DNA from: Rhizobiaceae bacterium
Lineage (GTDB): Bacteria; Pseudomonadota; Alphaproteobacteria; Rhizobiales; Rhizobiaceae
Length of the DNA: 25,357 nucleotides
Direction: 5' to 3'
NCBI GenBank assembly: GCA_021648425.1
Contig: JAKISV010000016.1
Span: 1-25,357 of the forward strand
Both the position numbers and the translations under genes were made by a program. Position 1 is the stretch's first letter. Each line of letters starts with the position of its first letter. The notes beneath the pieces are model-generated. The model had not been told where the DNA came from and searched no databases. It was given only the letters and a program-made list of their open reading frames with translations. Positions 1 to 7,981 of this stretch are shown one piece after another.

Positions 1-1040
1 AGAAGCGGCTGGAGGTTCTTCGCGCTATCGATGCGTTAGACCGCATTGGAATTGAAGGTGTGCGAGCGCGTCTCGGAAGGGGCCGCAAGGACGACAGCGG
101 TGATTTCACTAAGGGTATTGGGTTGGATGAGGAGCAGACCAAGGCACGGATTATTTTTCTACAATTTGAACCTTTTGCATTTTTTGTACAAAATGATGGT
201 CGAAAAATCCCAATACAAGGAGTGTCAACCGGTGGTAAAGACGATGTTGTTTTAACCCCTCCCCAATCACTTGATACAATTCGACATTACAAAGAGTATT
301 TTTCAAACTCAGGTGTAGAGTTGGCAGATTCAGAAACCTTAGAAAAAGGCCTGGATGAACTTTGGGAGATATTTTTACTGATTAAAAACGCCGGCTATAG
401 TGATCGAATCGCAGTCGACCAATCAGTAGTCCGAGGCCTCGAATACTACACCGGCCCCGTCTATGAAGTAGAACTCACATTCCCCGTCACCAACGAAAAA
501 GGCCAGGAAGTGGTCTTCGGCTCCGTCGGCGGCGGTGGTCGTTACGATGACCTAGTTAAACGTTTTACCGGCCAGCCGGTCCCCGCCACCGGCTTTTCCA
601 TCGGCGTCTCACGCCTCATGACCGCGTTGAAAAACCTTGGCAAACTGGATACCTCCGACACACTCGCCCCGGTTCTTGTCACCGTCATGGACGGCAGTGA
701 AATGGGGCGTTACCAGAAAATGGTGCAGCAGTTGCGCGATGCGGGTATTCGTGCCGAGATGTATCAGGGCAACTGGAAAAAATTTGGCAACCAGCTCAAA
801 TACGCCGACAGGCGAAATTGCCCCCTGGCGATTATTCAGGGCGAAGATGAGCGCGCAGCCGGTGAAGTCCAGATCAAAGACCTGATCGAAGGCAAGCGCC
901 TTTCGGCTGAAATTGAAGATAATATCACCTGGCGCGAAAGCCGACCCGCTCAGGTGAGCGTGGCTGAGGGGGATTTGGTTAAGGCGGTGCAGGGGATGTT
1001 GGATGAGCAAAAAGAAGACAGGGTGAAAGCCGGTGAGTGA
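1..1040 (+). CDS. hisS: Histidyl-tRNA synthetase, 3' part (5' end off the window)
   Basis: Class II aminoacyl-tRNA synthetase that charges tRNA-His with histidine in the cytoplasm. The frame is open from base 3, giving 345 visible residues; roughly the first 150 of a typical protein lie left of the window. Visible family motifs are GLEYYTGPVYE (bases about 433-465), the glycine-rich FGSVGGGGRYDDL (about 517-555) and motif 3 ATGFSIGVSRL (about 586-618), followed by the anticodon-binding domain (LAPVLVTVMDG onward). A segment at about bases 148-395 is AT-rich, differs in codon use from both flanks, and seems longer than the equivalent part of other alphaproteobacterial HisRS as I remember them. 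The gene heads a his cluster, with hisZ (a HisRS-like paralogue) and hisG downstream. The family call is secure; the nature of the odd segment is not. Confidence 0.96.
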   Translation, partial: KRLEVLRAIDALDRIGIEGVRARLGRGRKDDSGDFTKGIGLDEEQTKARIIFLQFEPFAFFVQNDGRKIPIQGVSTGGKDDVVLTPPQSLDTIRHYKEYFSNSGVELADSETLEKGLDELWEIFLLIKNAGYSDRIAVDQSVVRGLEYYTGPVYEVELTFPVTNEKGQEVVFGSVGGGGRYDDLVKRFTGQPVPATGFSIGVSRLMTALKNLGKLDTSDTLAPVLVTVMDGSEMGRYQKMVQQLRDAGIRAEMYQGNWKKFGNQLKYADRRNCPLAIIQGEDERAAGEVQIKDLIEGKRLSAEIEDNITWRESRPAQVSVAEGDLVKAVQGMLDEQKEDRVKAGE

Positions 1041-1080
1041 AGTGATTACACAATCTCCCCTTTTGAAGGCAGGGCAATCG

Positions 1081-1243
1081 TATATGGAAAGCAGTCCCCT
1101 ATCGCCGTCATTCCTGTGCTTGTCACAGGAATCCATGCCTATGGCCCCTCGTTTATTTTGCGCGGGTCATAGTGGGGAGAGGGGAGAGGCATGGACCCCT
1201 GTGACAGGCACAGGGGTGACGACGGCGGGGTGTCCCCCATATG
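1081..1243. repeat. Palindromic intergenic repeat element (MITE/REP-like)
   Basis: This fills the hisS-hisZ gap (1041-1304). The left arm, 1104-1140, is the imperfect reverse complement of the right arm, 1187-1226: about 5 mismatches in the 34 core bases plus a 3-base indel. Weaker pairing extends to about 1081 and 1243. Each arm holds its own smaller palindrome (CCTGTG...CACAGG on the left, CCCCTGTG...CACAGGGG on the right), so the whole could fold as a long hairpin or a cruciform with two side hairpins. The sequence style (CCTGTG-TGTCACAGG-TCCATGCC) resembles intergenic palindromes scattered through Rhizobiales genomes; that comparison is from memory. No second copy was noticed in this window. 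Confidence 0.75.
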
Positions 1244-1304
1244 CAATTCGCCTGTTCTCAAAGAAGGAGATTGTTGAGGATGTTAAACATAAGAGCATCT
1301 CCCC

Positions 1305-2405
1305 ATGACCGCTACCAACCTCACACGCCTCAACGAATTCTTCACGGCCCGGGATTTCACCACGCCAAAAATCCCCCTGCTGCAACCAGCCGACCCGTTT
1401 CTTGATACGGCGGGTGAAGACATGCGGCGGCGGATATTTATTACGGCAGACCGTGCCGGGCGTTCTCTTTGCCTGCGCCCTGAATTCACCATCCCCGTCT
1501 GTCTGGCCCATCTGGCCGGTGAAGCTGACCAGGGCAGATATGCTTATGGTGGCAATGTGTTTCGCCAGCGCAGTGAAAACCCGGCGGAATTTTTGCAGGC
1601 AGGCGCTGAGTTTATTGGTGGCGGGCAATCGGTGGAAAACGATGCCGCGTGCATCAACACCGCAATTGACGCGCTTGCCCATTGCGGGGTTGAAAAACCC
1701 AATATAATTCTTGGCGATCAGGCTGTTTTTGAAGCGGTGCTTGCGGCTCTGGATTTACCCGAAGTTTGGCGTGCGCGCCTGTTGCGAGGGTTTGGTGATC
1801 GTCGCAAACTCGAAAACGACCTGCAACTGATTGCCGATGGCAATTACCAGATTAACGGCATTGATGAGCCACTGCGCAAAGCCCTGGCTGATGATGATCG
1901 CCCCGGTGTCGAGCGCTGGATCGCTGACAAAATGGCCGTGGCCAACCTGCCTGTAAGTGGCGGTCGAACGGCTGAGCATATTGCCGGGCGCGTATTGGCC
2001 AAAGCCGCATTGACTGCCAGCCAATTGAGCAATGAGCAGCGCGAAACGCTTGGTCTCTATCTGCAAATTCAGTCACCGCTCGGTGATGCGGTAGCAAAAT
2101 TGAAGGAATTCTCCAGGACTTCTGCAATCAATATAGATAACGCGATTGAAGCGTTTTCCGCCCGCGCTTCACTTCTGGCTGAAACCGTTGGCGATAATGT
2201 CTCCATTAATTGGCATGCAAGTTTCGGCCGGCGGCTGGATTATTATACCGGGATTGTTTTTGAAATTTTCGAACCCGGCAGTGAAAAACCCGTATGTGGC
2301 GGCGGGCGCTATGATCACCTGATGAACATGCTTGGTGCTGAGGATGAAATTCCGGCAATCGGATTTTCCATCTGGCTTGACCGGTTAAAGGGAGAGGGCC
2401 CATGA
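1305..2405 (+). CDS. hisZ: ATP phosphoribosyltransferase regulatory subunit HisZ
   Basis: HisZ is a catalytically inactive HisRS paralogue. With short-form HisG it makes the hetero-octameric ATP phosphoribosyltransferase of histidine synthesis step 1 and carries histidine feedback. The 366-residue product has the expected N-terminus (LLQPADPFLDTAGEDMRRR), a class II core (LRPEFTIPVC, RYAYGGNVFRQR), a degenerate HisA-type motif (GRRLDYYTGIVFEIF) and a glycine-rich CGGGRYDHL. An in-frame stop at 1290-1292 rules out a much earlier start. The stop overlaps the hisG start (ATGA), implying translational coupling, which fits a required subunit partner. A strong AAGGAG at 1264-1269 is too far upstream (35 bases) to serve this start. 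Confidence 0.95.
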   Translation: MTATNLTRLNEFFTARDFTTPKIPLLQPADPFLDTAGEDMRRRIFITADRAGRSLCLRPEFTIPVCLAHLAGEADQGRYAYGGNVFRQRSENPAEFLQAGAEFIGGGQSVENDAACINTAIDALAHCGVEKPNIILGDQAVFEAVLAALDLPEVWRARLLRGFGDRRKLENDLQLIADGNYQINGIDEPLRKALADDDRPGVERWIADKMAVANLPVSGGRTAEHIAGRVLAKAALTASQLSNEQRETLGLYLQIQSPLGDAVAKLKEFSRTSAINIDNAIEAFSARASLLAETVGDNVSINWHASFGRRLDYYTGIVFEIFEPGSEKPVCGGGRYDHLMNMLGAEDEIPAIGFSIWLDRLKGEGP

Positions 2406-3106
2406 AACTGATCATTGCCATTCCCTCAAAAGGCCGTCTCAAACAACGCTCGCTGGAGATATTCAGTGATGCCGGTTATGAAATAATTCTGCCCGCTGAC
2501 AATCGAGGTTATCAGGGCAGCGTTGCCGGTCATGAAAATATCGAAATAGCATTTTTGTCTGCCGCTGAGATCGCCCGCGAACTGGCTGGCGGCAATGTGC
2601 ACCTGGGAATTACCGGGGAAGATCTGGCGCGCGAAAACATTGCTGATGTGGAATCCAAAATGCAATTCGCCCTGCCATTGGAGTTTGGCCACGCTCAGGT
2701 AATCGTCGCCGTGCCGGAGGCCTGGGTTGATGTGGAAAACATGGCCGATCTTGATGATGTGGCAGCAGGTTTTAGAAACCGCTATGGGCGGCGATTGCGC
2801 ATTGCCACCAAATACTGGAACCTCACCCAGGAGTTTTTCGCCGACCACGGCATTGCAGTCTATCGCATCGTCGAAAGCCTTGGTGCCACCGAAGGCGCAC
2901 CGGCAGCGGGAACTGCCGATGTCATCGTTGATATCACTTCCACCGGCTCAACCCTGATCGCCAATCAGTTGAAGATACTTGAAGACGGAATTATTCTTCG
3001 CTCTCAAGCCAATCTGATCGTCTCAAAAACCGCGCCGTGGGACAATGAAATCAGTACAGAGAAAGAAGAACTTCTGGATGCAATCGCTACATCCCTGGCC
3101 GGATAA
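2402..3106 (+). CDS. hisG: ATP phosphoribosyltransferase catalytic subunit, short form
   Basis: Catalyses ATP + PRPP to phosphoribosyl-ATP, the committed step of histidine biosynthesis. The 234 residues match the short form (HisG-S) that lacks the C-terminal regulatory domain and needs HisZ; hisZ lies immediately upstream with a 4-base overlap. Visible motifs are the N-terminal IAIPSKGRL, LGITGEDLARE, and the PRPP-binding loop GTADVIVDITSTGSTL near residue 170. A purine-rich stretch, AGGGAGAGGG, precedes the start. The 3' end overlaps the convergent tag gene by 20 bases and no terminator is visible between them. Confidence 0.96.
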   Translation: MKLIIAIPSKGRLKQRSLEIFSDAGYEIILPADNRGYQGSVAGHENIEIAFLSAAEIARELAGGNVHLGITGEDLARENIADVESKMQFALPLEFGHAQVIVAVPEAWVDVENMADLDDVAAGFRNRYGRRLRIATKYWNLTQEFFADHGIAVYRIVESLGATEGAPAAGTADVIVDITSTGSTLIANQLKILEDGIILRSQANLIVSKTAPWDNEISTEKEELLDAIATSLAG

Positions 3107-3734
3107 ATTCAGCCCGCAGTTTTTGCGCCCGTTCCCGGCAATGGCACCCCTCAACATGATCATTGACCAGACCCATTGCCTGCATGAAAGCATATATCGT
3201 CGTTGGCCCGACAAACGACCAGCCGCGTTTTTTTAAATCTTTTGAAATCGCTGTTGAGTGCGAAGATGTCGGATTTTCCATTAGCCAGGCCCAGGTGACA
3301 TTTTCAGGCCGCTCATCTTGCTTTGGTTCATACCCCCAGAAATAGGCAGCAAGTGAACCAAATTCCTTTTGCATTTCCAATGCCCGTTTGGCATTATTAA
3401 TGGTCGATTTTATCTTACCGCGATGGCGCACAATCGCCGCATCCAGCACCAACCGCTCCACATCGCCCTCGTCCATTGCAGCAACTTTCACGATATCAAA
3501 ATCCTTGAACGCCACACGAAACCCCTGGCGTTTGCGCAGGATAGTCAGCCAGGACAAGCCAGCCTGGAAACCTTCCAAACAGATTTTCTCAAACAGGCGC
3601 CTGTCGTCAGAAACAGGAAACCCCCACTCATTGTCATGATAGGCAACATAGTCAGGCTTGTCAGCTTCAGCCCCCCACTTGCAACGCGTCAGATTATCGG
3701 GGCCTGTGACCAGGCCGGAATTATCATTTGTCAT
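3087..3734 (-). CDS. tag: DNA-3-methyladenine glycosylase I
   Basis: Base-excision repair enzyme that removes 3-methyladenine from alkylated DNA. The 215-residue product aligns along its length with E. coli Tag as remembered: RCKW, AYHDNEWGFP, CLEGFQAGLSWLTIL, IVRHRGKI, SKDLKKRGWSFVGPTT and GLVNDHVEGC. The structural zinc ligands of the family are present (Cys18, His33, His193, Cys197). It has an N-terminal extension of about 14 residues over the E. coli protein and a short C-terminal tail, as in other alphaproteobacteria. It follows the VOC gene with a 4-base gap on the minus strand, so the two are probably one transcript. Its 3' end overlaps convergent hisG. Confidence 0.95.
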   Translation of the reverse strand: MTNDNSGLVTGPDNLTRCKWGAEADKPDYVAYHDNEWGFPVSDDRRLFEKICLEGFQAGLSWLTILRKRQGFRVAFKDFDIVKVAAMDEGDVERLVLDAAIVRHRGKIKSTINNAKRALEMQKEFGSLAAYFWGYEPKQDERPENVTWAWLMENPTSSHSTAISKDLKKRGWSFVGPTTIYAFMQAMGLVNDHVEGCHCRERAQKLRAEFIRPGM

Positions 3735-3738
3735 TTCG

Positions 3739-4284
3739 TCATTTTCCTAATGTAGCCAGGGCCTGGGCAATATGCCGGTCTTCAATATTGGCATCACCGG
3801 CTGCCACTCTTATATTGTGCGATTCATGTAAAACATCTTCATTGCTGAATCCGGCAGGCGGCTGAAACTTGTAGCAGGCAAGTTCAAGCAGTTGGCCCAG
3901 CGGATCGCGAAAATACAAAGAGTGCATGAAACCGCGATCGACTTCACCGGAATTGGCAAATCCCATTTCTTTCAGTTTTTTCTTCGCCTGTGTGTAAGTG
4001 GCAAGTGAAACATTAAAAGCAAGATGATGCAGATTACCGATATTGTTTGGATTTGGTGTATTATCGGGCTCATAATCCTCACTGGTAAATATCGTGATCA
4101 GGCGACCATCGCCAGGATCAAAATACAGATGGTTTATCTCCGGTGCATCAAGATTGGGCTGTTCAAAAACCAGCCGCATGCCTAGTATGCCCTGCCAGAA
4201 ATTAATAGAAGTCTGACGATCTGCGCCATTCAACGTAATGTGATGGACGCCTTGCGTTTGAATTGGTATTTGATTGGTTGGCAT
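3739..4284 (-). CDS. VOC-fold (glyoxalase / extradiol dioxygenase-like) protein
   Basis: Metalloenzyme-fold protein with two beta-alpha-beta-beta-beta halves. Putative metal ligands of the superfamily are retained: His in GVHHITL, His in NLHHLAFN, and Glu in GQLLELACY. The substrate cannot be named; candidates are a glyoxalase-like lyase or a ring-cleaving dioxygenase relative. The start is uncertain. The frame stays open to an ATG at 4407, but the domain begins right after the ATG at 4284 (MPTNQIPIQT), and longer versions (ATG at 4332, 4377 or 4407) would overlap the divergent DUF2927 gene and show no good ribosome binding site. From 4284 the product is 181 residues. It likely shares a transcript with tag. 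Confidence 0.8.
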   Translation of the reverse strand: MPTNQIPIQTQGVHHITLNGADRQTSINFWQGILGMRLVFEQPNLDAPEINHLYFDPGDGRLITIFTSEDYEPDNTPNPNNIGNLHHLAFNVSLATYTQAKKKLKEMGFANSGEVDRGFMHSLYFRDPLGQLLELACYKFQPPAGFSNEDVLHESHNIRVAAGDANIEDRHIAQALATLGK

Positions 4285-4332
4285 ACTCGTTGCACTTTCT
4301 GACAAATCTACGATAGGGCCGGTATTATTCAT

Positions 4333-5100
4333 GTGGAATTTGTTGTGATCAATCCTGATAGAATTATATTCATTCATAATATCATAAAGCAGCGAATATT
4401 GCGGCATGCGATTATACTGTTTTTTGCGATGGTTTTATTGTCCCCGGCTTCTTTGGCGCCCGCCGCCGACGATCTCCAGATTATCGATGGATTCAACAAA
4501 ACAGTATTTGGTGCCGAATATGCTCCTTTCGGAATACAGTCACAATATATCCGCAAGTTTCGCAATACAGTGAGATTTTACATCCACAACAATTCTGCGT
4601 TAAACCGAAATCGCTCAGTGCGTTCGTTTATCCTAGGCCTGAACCGTCAGATCAAAGGCTTGAAGACCGAAATCGTCAGTTCAAAATCCCGCGCTAATTT
4701 TAACGTCTATATTGTTGATCGCAAAGACTATGCCAAAACCCTGCAAAAATCGGTCTATCGCCGTGAGGGAGCGCAAACGCCGGGTAAATGTTTTGTACGC
4801 TCGATATTCACCGCTCGCGGGATAGTGCGTTCCGATGCCGTGATTGTATCTGATGAGGGTGAAAACCTGTTCAAACGTTGCCTCGTGGAAGAAATCCTGC
4901 AGGGTCTGGGCCCCTTGAATGAACACACCTCTTTGCGCGAAAGCATGTTCAATGATCGCTCGCGGTTCACATCATTCACCCGTTTTGACCGATACATTCT
5001 CAACATGCTTTACGATTCGCGCATCAAAGTGGGAATGCCAATGGCCAATGTCCAAAGGCTGTTGCCAGTGGTCTTGAGGGATGTTCGCAAACGTTTTTAG
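4333..5100 (+). CDS. Secreted DUF2927 family protein
   Basis: The family is unannotated in function and common in alphaproteobacteria. The C-terminal half carries its typical features: CLVEEILQGLGPLNE, SMFNDRSRFTSFTRFD, ILNMLYDSRIKVGM. The N-terminal part has a hydrophobic segment (AIILFFAMVLLSPASLAPAA) that reads as a Sec signal peptide with cleavage near APAA-DD, so the mature protein is probably periplasmic. The start is unresolved. GTG at 4333 gives 255 residues and a long polar lead before the hydrophobic core; TTG at 4399 gives a more ordinary signal peptide. No clear Shine-Dalgarno was found for either. The first bases lie close to or overlap the divergent VOC gene. It precedes two secreted L,D-transpeptidases, which suggests an envelope role but does not prove one. 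Confidence 0.8.
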   Translation: MEFVVINPDRIIFIHNIIKQRILRHAIILFFAMVLLSPASLAPAADDLQIIDGFNKTVFGAEYAPFGIQSQYIRKFRNTVRFYIHNNSALNRNRSVRSFILGLNRQIKGLKTEIVSSKSRANFNVYIVDRKDYAKTLQKSVYRREGAQTPGKCFVRSIFTARGIVRSDAVIVSDEGENLFKRCLVEEILQGLGPLNEHTSLRESMFNDRSRFTSFTRFDRYILNMLYDSRIKVGMPMANVQRLLPVVLRDVRKRF

Positions 5101-5239
5101 AGTTTGTTAACCACTGTTGAAAACCAATTGTTTTCCATATTTGATTCAAATTTTATTCAATTTGTTAAAGTTCACATTTTTCTATCACCGGTGAATTACT
5201 GTTTCCTCAAGTTCAATTGACGAAAGTAGTGAGTACGTC

Positions 5240-6076
5240 ATGTTATCAAAATATTTTTCAGCTATTGCCTTGGTATCGGCAGTTGCAATTACAATGGCAG
5301 CAAATCCGGCCTCTTCCGGGGCGAGATATGCAACGCCACCACCCGCGGTATTGTCCGCTGATCTCGTCACCCCCTGGGTAATGCAACTGCAAAATCCACC
5401 CGTGACAAGGCAGCATCAAGGTGTAAACCGGCAATATAATCAGAAATATCAGATGAAAATCGCCAGACCGGTTTATCAGCCCAGGCCGCAATACCAACAA
5501 AAAAGAGTAAAACGCAATATATTCAAACGCGCCACTTCTTGGGCACGTCGGGATCGCCATGCAGCTCCCAATGTTATTCAAGCCAGCATTCCAGCCCCGC
5601 AACCCGTTGCGATATTTGAGCAAAAATACGAGCCGCAAATTGTCTCCTATGCTACCAGCCAGAAACCAGGCACAATCGTCATCGATACCAGGGCGCGCTT
5701 CCTGTATCTGGTAATGCAAAACGGCGAGGCGCGTCGTTATGGTGTTGGCGTTGGCAGGCCAGGATTTGAATGGTCAGGCACCAACAAAATTACCCGTAAA
5801 GCAGAGTGGCCCGACTGGCGCCCGCCTGCCGTGATGATCAAACGCGAGTTGAGGGAAAACGGGCGTGTTATACCGCCATTTGTTAAAGGTGGGCCGGATA
5901 ATCCACTGGGTGCAAGAGCTCTTTATCTGGGCAGTACAATCTACAGGATTCATGGCACCGGTGACCCGACCACAATTGGCAGGGCAGTATCATCAGGCTG
6001 CATCCGGATGCGCAATGAAGATGTGATGGATTTATACGAACGTGTGGGGGTCGGAACAAAAGTGATAGTCAGTTAA
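5240..6076 (+). CDS. L,D-transpeptidase (YkuD domain), first of a tandem pair
   Basis: Periplasmic cell-wall enzyme of the ErfK/YbiS/YcfS/YnhG family, which makes 3-3 peptidoglycan crosslinks or attaches proteins to peptidoglycan. The 278-residue product has a signal peptide (first about 25 residues, ending near TMAANPASSG), a long Gln/Pro/Arg-rich linker to about residue 150, then the YkuD domain (GTIVIDTRARFLYLV, RYGVGVGRPGFEWSG, DNPLGARALYLG). Catalytic His238 and Cys254 (in SSGCIRM) are intact and 16 residues apart. The basic, Gln-rich linker may lie across the wall. The next gene is a paralogue. A stem-loop follows the stop at 6103-6135. Confidence 0.92.
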   Translation: MLSKYFSAIALVSAVAITMAANPASSGARYATPPPAVLSADLVTPWVMQLQNPPVTRQHQGVNRQYNQKYQMKIARPVYQPRPQYQQKRVKRNIFKRATSWARRDRHAAPNVIQASIPAPQPVAIFEQKYEPQIVSYATSQKPGTIVIDTRARFLYLVMQNGEARRYGVGVGRPGFEWSGTNKITRKAEWPDWRPPAVMIKRELRENGRVIPPFVKGGPDNPLGARALYLGSTIYRIHGTGDPTTIGRAVSSGCIRMRNEDVMDLYERVGVGTKVIVS

Positions 6077-6102
6077 AAAATCACATTGAATTCCGAAAAC
6101 AA

Positions 6103-6135
6103 TAGAAATGGCCGCGTTTAACGCGGTCATTTCTA
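6103..6135 (+). terminator. Stem-loop after first L,D-transpeptidase gene
   Basis: The arms TAGAAATGGCCGCG (6103-6116) and CGCGGTCATTTCTA (6122-6135) pair over 14 bases with one G-U, around a 5-base loop. Only a weak T stretch follows (TAATT), so it may be an inefficient terminator or an mRNA 3'-end stabiliser. The 200 bases from here to the next gene hold no other feature I could support. Confidence 0.55.
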
Positions 6136-6336
6136 TAATTACAGGCCGTGTTTTAAATATCACATGTTGTTTATCTTAATTGATATTCAGGTATTTGACC
6201 TTGAATAAGATTGAACGAGTAAATAAAGTCGCCCAAGGGTAGCGCAAGTAGTATGTTGGGTTGTTGCGATAACTAAGCCGCGACAATCAAAAAACGCAGT
6301 AGAAAATTTAACTATACGCGAATTAAGGATTGAAGA

Positions 6337-7038
6337 ATGTTTGGAAGATTAACTATAGCGGCTTCACTGGTGCTGGGTACCATGGTGTTGGCCAATTTTG
6401 CGTCCGTACCGCAGGCAACAGCCCAGGCGGCAACTGACCGTTATTTCGATTATGCTACGCGAACCTGGGTAAACGGAAAGCGCCCGAAGCGTGCTGGCAG
6501 ACATGATAAGGTTCCCAGAAAATACAAACGGCGCAGCGTCAGAATTACGACAAATGAGGCACCGGGCACTATCATCGTAAATTCCGACACCAAATATCTG
6601 TATTATGTCACCGGTAAAAACAAAGCCATCCGTTATGGCGTTGGCGTTGGCCGCAAAGGCTTTACCTGGTCAGGCACCGTAAAAATTGGCCGCAAGCAGG
6701 AATGGCCAACCTGGACACCTCCCGCATCAATGCGTGCACGTGAACGTGCCAAGGGTAACATTCTCCCAATAACTATGAAGGGTGGTCTTGATAATCCACT
6801 GGGCGCACGCGCATTGTATCTTTACAAAGGCGGCCGCGACACAATTTTCAGACTCCATGGAACCCGTGAAGCCTATTCGATTGGCGGTAACGTTTCCTCA
6901 GGCTGCATACGTTTGATGAATGCTGATGTGGAGGATCTCTACAACAGAGCTGGTGTTGGCACCAAAGTTATTGTTATTGGCCCAGGCCAGGATGCCAGCA
7001 AGTTTTATACGCCGACAGCAAGATTGTTCGGTAGCTGA
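6337..7038 (+). CDS. L,D-transpeptidase (YkuD domain), second of a tandem pair
   Basis: A 233-residue paralogue of the preceding gene with the same fold and role. It has a signal peptide (ILV-rich to about residue 30, ending near ATAQAATD), a short basic linker (about residues 45-70), then the YkuD domain with GTIIVNSDTKYLYYV, RYGVGVGRKGFTWSG, DNPLGARALYLY, catalytic His174 and Cys190 (SSGCIRL). The His-Cys spacing of 16 is identical to the first copy. The linker is much shorter than in the first copy, which suggests a different reach in the wall. AAGGAT lies just before the start. The gene is followed by a strong terminator, and the 260-base gap plus stem-loop upstream suggest its own promoter. 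Confidence 0.92.
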   Translation: MFGRLTIAASLVLGTMVLANFASVPQATAQAATDRYFDYATRTWVNGKRPKRAGRHDKVPRKYKRRSVRITTNEAPGTIIVNSDTKYLYYVTGKNKAIRYGVGVGRKGFTWSGTVKIGRKQEWPTWTPPASMRARERAKGNILPITMKGGLDNPLGARALYLYKGGRDTIFRLHGTREAYSIGGNVSSGCIRLMNADVEDLYNRAGVGTKVIVIGPGQDASKFYTPTARLFGS

Positions 7039-7065
7039 TATCAGCGCATTAATATAAAAATTAGA

Positions 7066-7091
7066 AACCCGCCGGCAGGCGGGTTTTTTTT
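7066..7091 (+). terminator. Rho-independent terminator
   Basis: The arms AACCCGCC and GGCGGGTT enclose a GGCA loop and run directly into eight T residues. It closes the L,D-transpeptidase unit before lutA. Confidence 0.9.
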
Positions 7092-7201
7092 GGTTCAGAT
7101 ATGTCAGTAATAATTCGAAATCTCATCTTGCCAATTTATGCATCAACCTTCAAAATAATTGTAGCCTATAGAAATCAGCCCGCAAAAACCGGAAGATATC
7201 G

Positions 7202-7981
7202 ATGGATCCAACCAGCACCCAGGCACCACCGGTGCAAGTGGCATTGTTTGTCACTTGCCTGGTTGACATATTTCGCCCGACAATCGGGTTTGCCAGTATC
7301 AAACTGCTTGAAGATGCCGGTTGTGAAGTGCATGTGCCGAAAGTCCAGACCTGCTGCGGTCAGCCGGCGTGGAATTCTGGTGATCGGGAAAATACTCTTG
7401 AAATTGCCAAACAGGTGATAGCGGCATTTGAAGAATATGATTATATTGTAGCGCCCTCCGGCTCTTGTGCCGGAATGATAAAAGTTCATTATCCAGAGCT
7501 GTTTGAAAAAATCCCTGACTGGCACGAACGGGCATTAAAGCTTTCCGCCAAGACTTATGAGATAACGGGTTTTCTCATCGATATCCTGGAAGTGAGCAAA
7601 GTGAATGCTAAACACAAAGCAAAAGTGTCTTACCACGACAGTTGCGCGGGACTTCGCGAACTGGGCATAAGCAAACAACCGCGCAAACTGCTGAAAAGCG
7701 TTGAAGGGTTAGACCTGGTAGAGATGAAAGATTGTGAAATCTGCTGTGGTTTTGGCGGCACTTTCGCAGTTAAATATTCTGATATCTCAAATTCGATTGT
7801 CAGCGAAAAAACTGCCAATATTGTTGCAACTGACCCCGACCTCCTGCTGGCCGGTGACCTTGGCTGCCTGATGAACATGGCCGGTAAGCTCAAGCGCCAG
7901 GGCAGTAAAATCAAAGTGCGTCATGTGGTGGAAGTGCTGGCTGGTCTAAACGATGATAAGCCCATTGCCGGGAGAGATTAA
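7202..7981 (+). CDS. lutA: Lactate utilization protein A (Fe-S oxidoreductase, CCG domains)
   Basis: LutA/LldE subunit of the iron-sulfur L-lactate dehydrogenase complex LutABC, which oxidises L-lactate to pyruvate and passes electrons to the respiratory chain. The 259-residue product has two cysteine-rich CCG domains, with Cys51-Cys52 (TCCGQPAWNSG) and Cys181-Cys182 (CEICCGFGGTF), plus the conserved PSGSCAGMI and YHDSCAGLRELG segments. GGAAG precedes the start at suitable distance. lutB starts on the base after the stop, so the subunits are translationally coupled. No lactate permease or LutR-type regulator is in the window. The substrate is inferred from the full ABC set rather than from this subunit alone. 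Confidence 0.93.
   Translation: MDPTSTQAPPVQVALFVTCLVDIFRPTIGFASIKLLEDAGCEVHVPKVQTCCGQPAWNSGDRENTLEIAKQVIAAFEEYDYIVAPSGSCAGMIKVHYPELFEKIPDWHERALKLSAKTYEITGFLIDILEVSKVNAKHKAKVSYHDSCAGLRELGISKQPRKLLKSVEGLDLVEMKDCEICCGFGGTFAVKYSDISNSIVSEKTANIVATDPDLLLAGDLGCLMNMAGKLKRQGSKIKVRHVVEVLAGLNDDKPIAGRD

Noticed and set aside
609..1136. 175-codon minus-strand frame over the end of hisS
   Set aside because: It is antisense to the secure hisS anticodon-binding domain and continues into the repeat.
1033..1308. 91-codon plus-strand frame after hisS
   Set aside because: It runs through the palindromic repeat and has no family features; the reading is a by-product of the repeat.
7101..7418. 105-codon plus-strand frame overlapping lutA
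   Set aside because: It is a shadow of lutA in another frame and has no protein family features.
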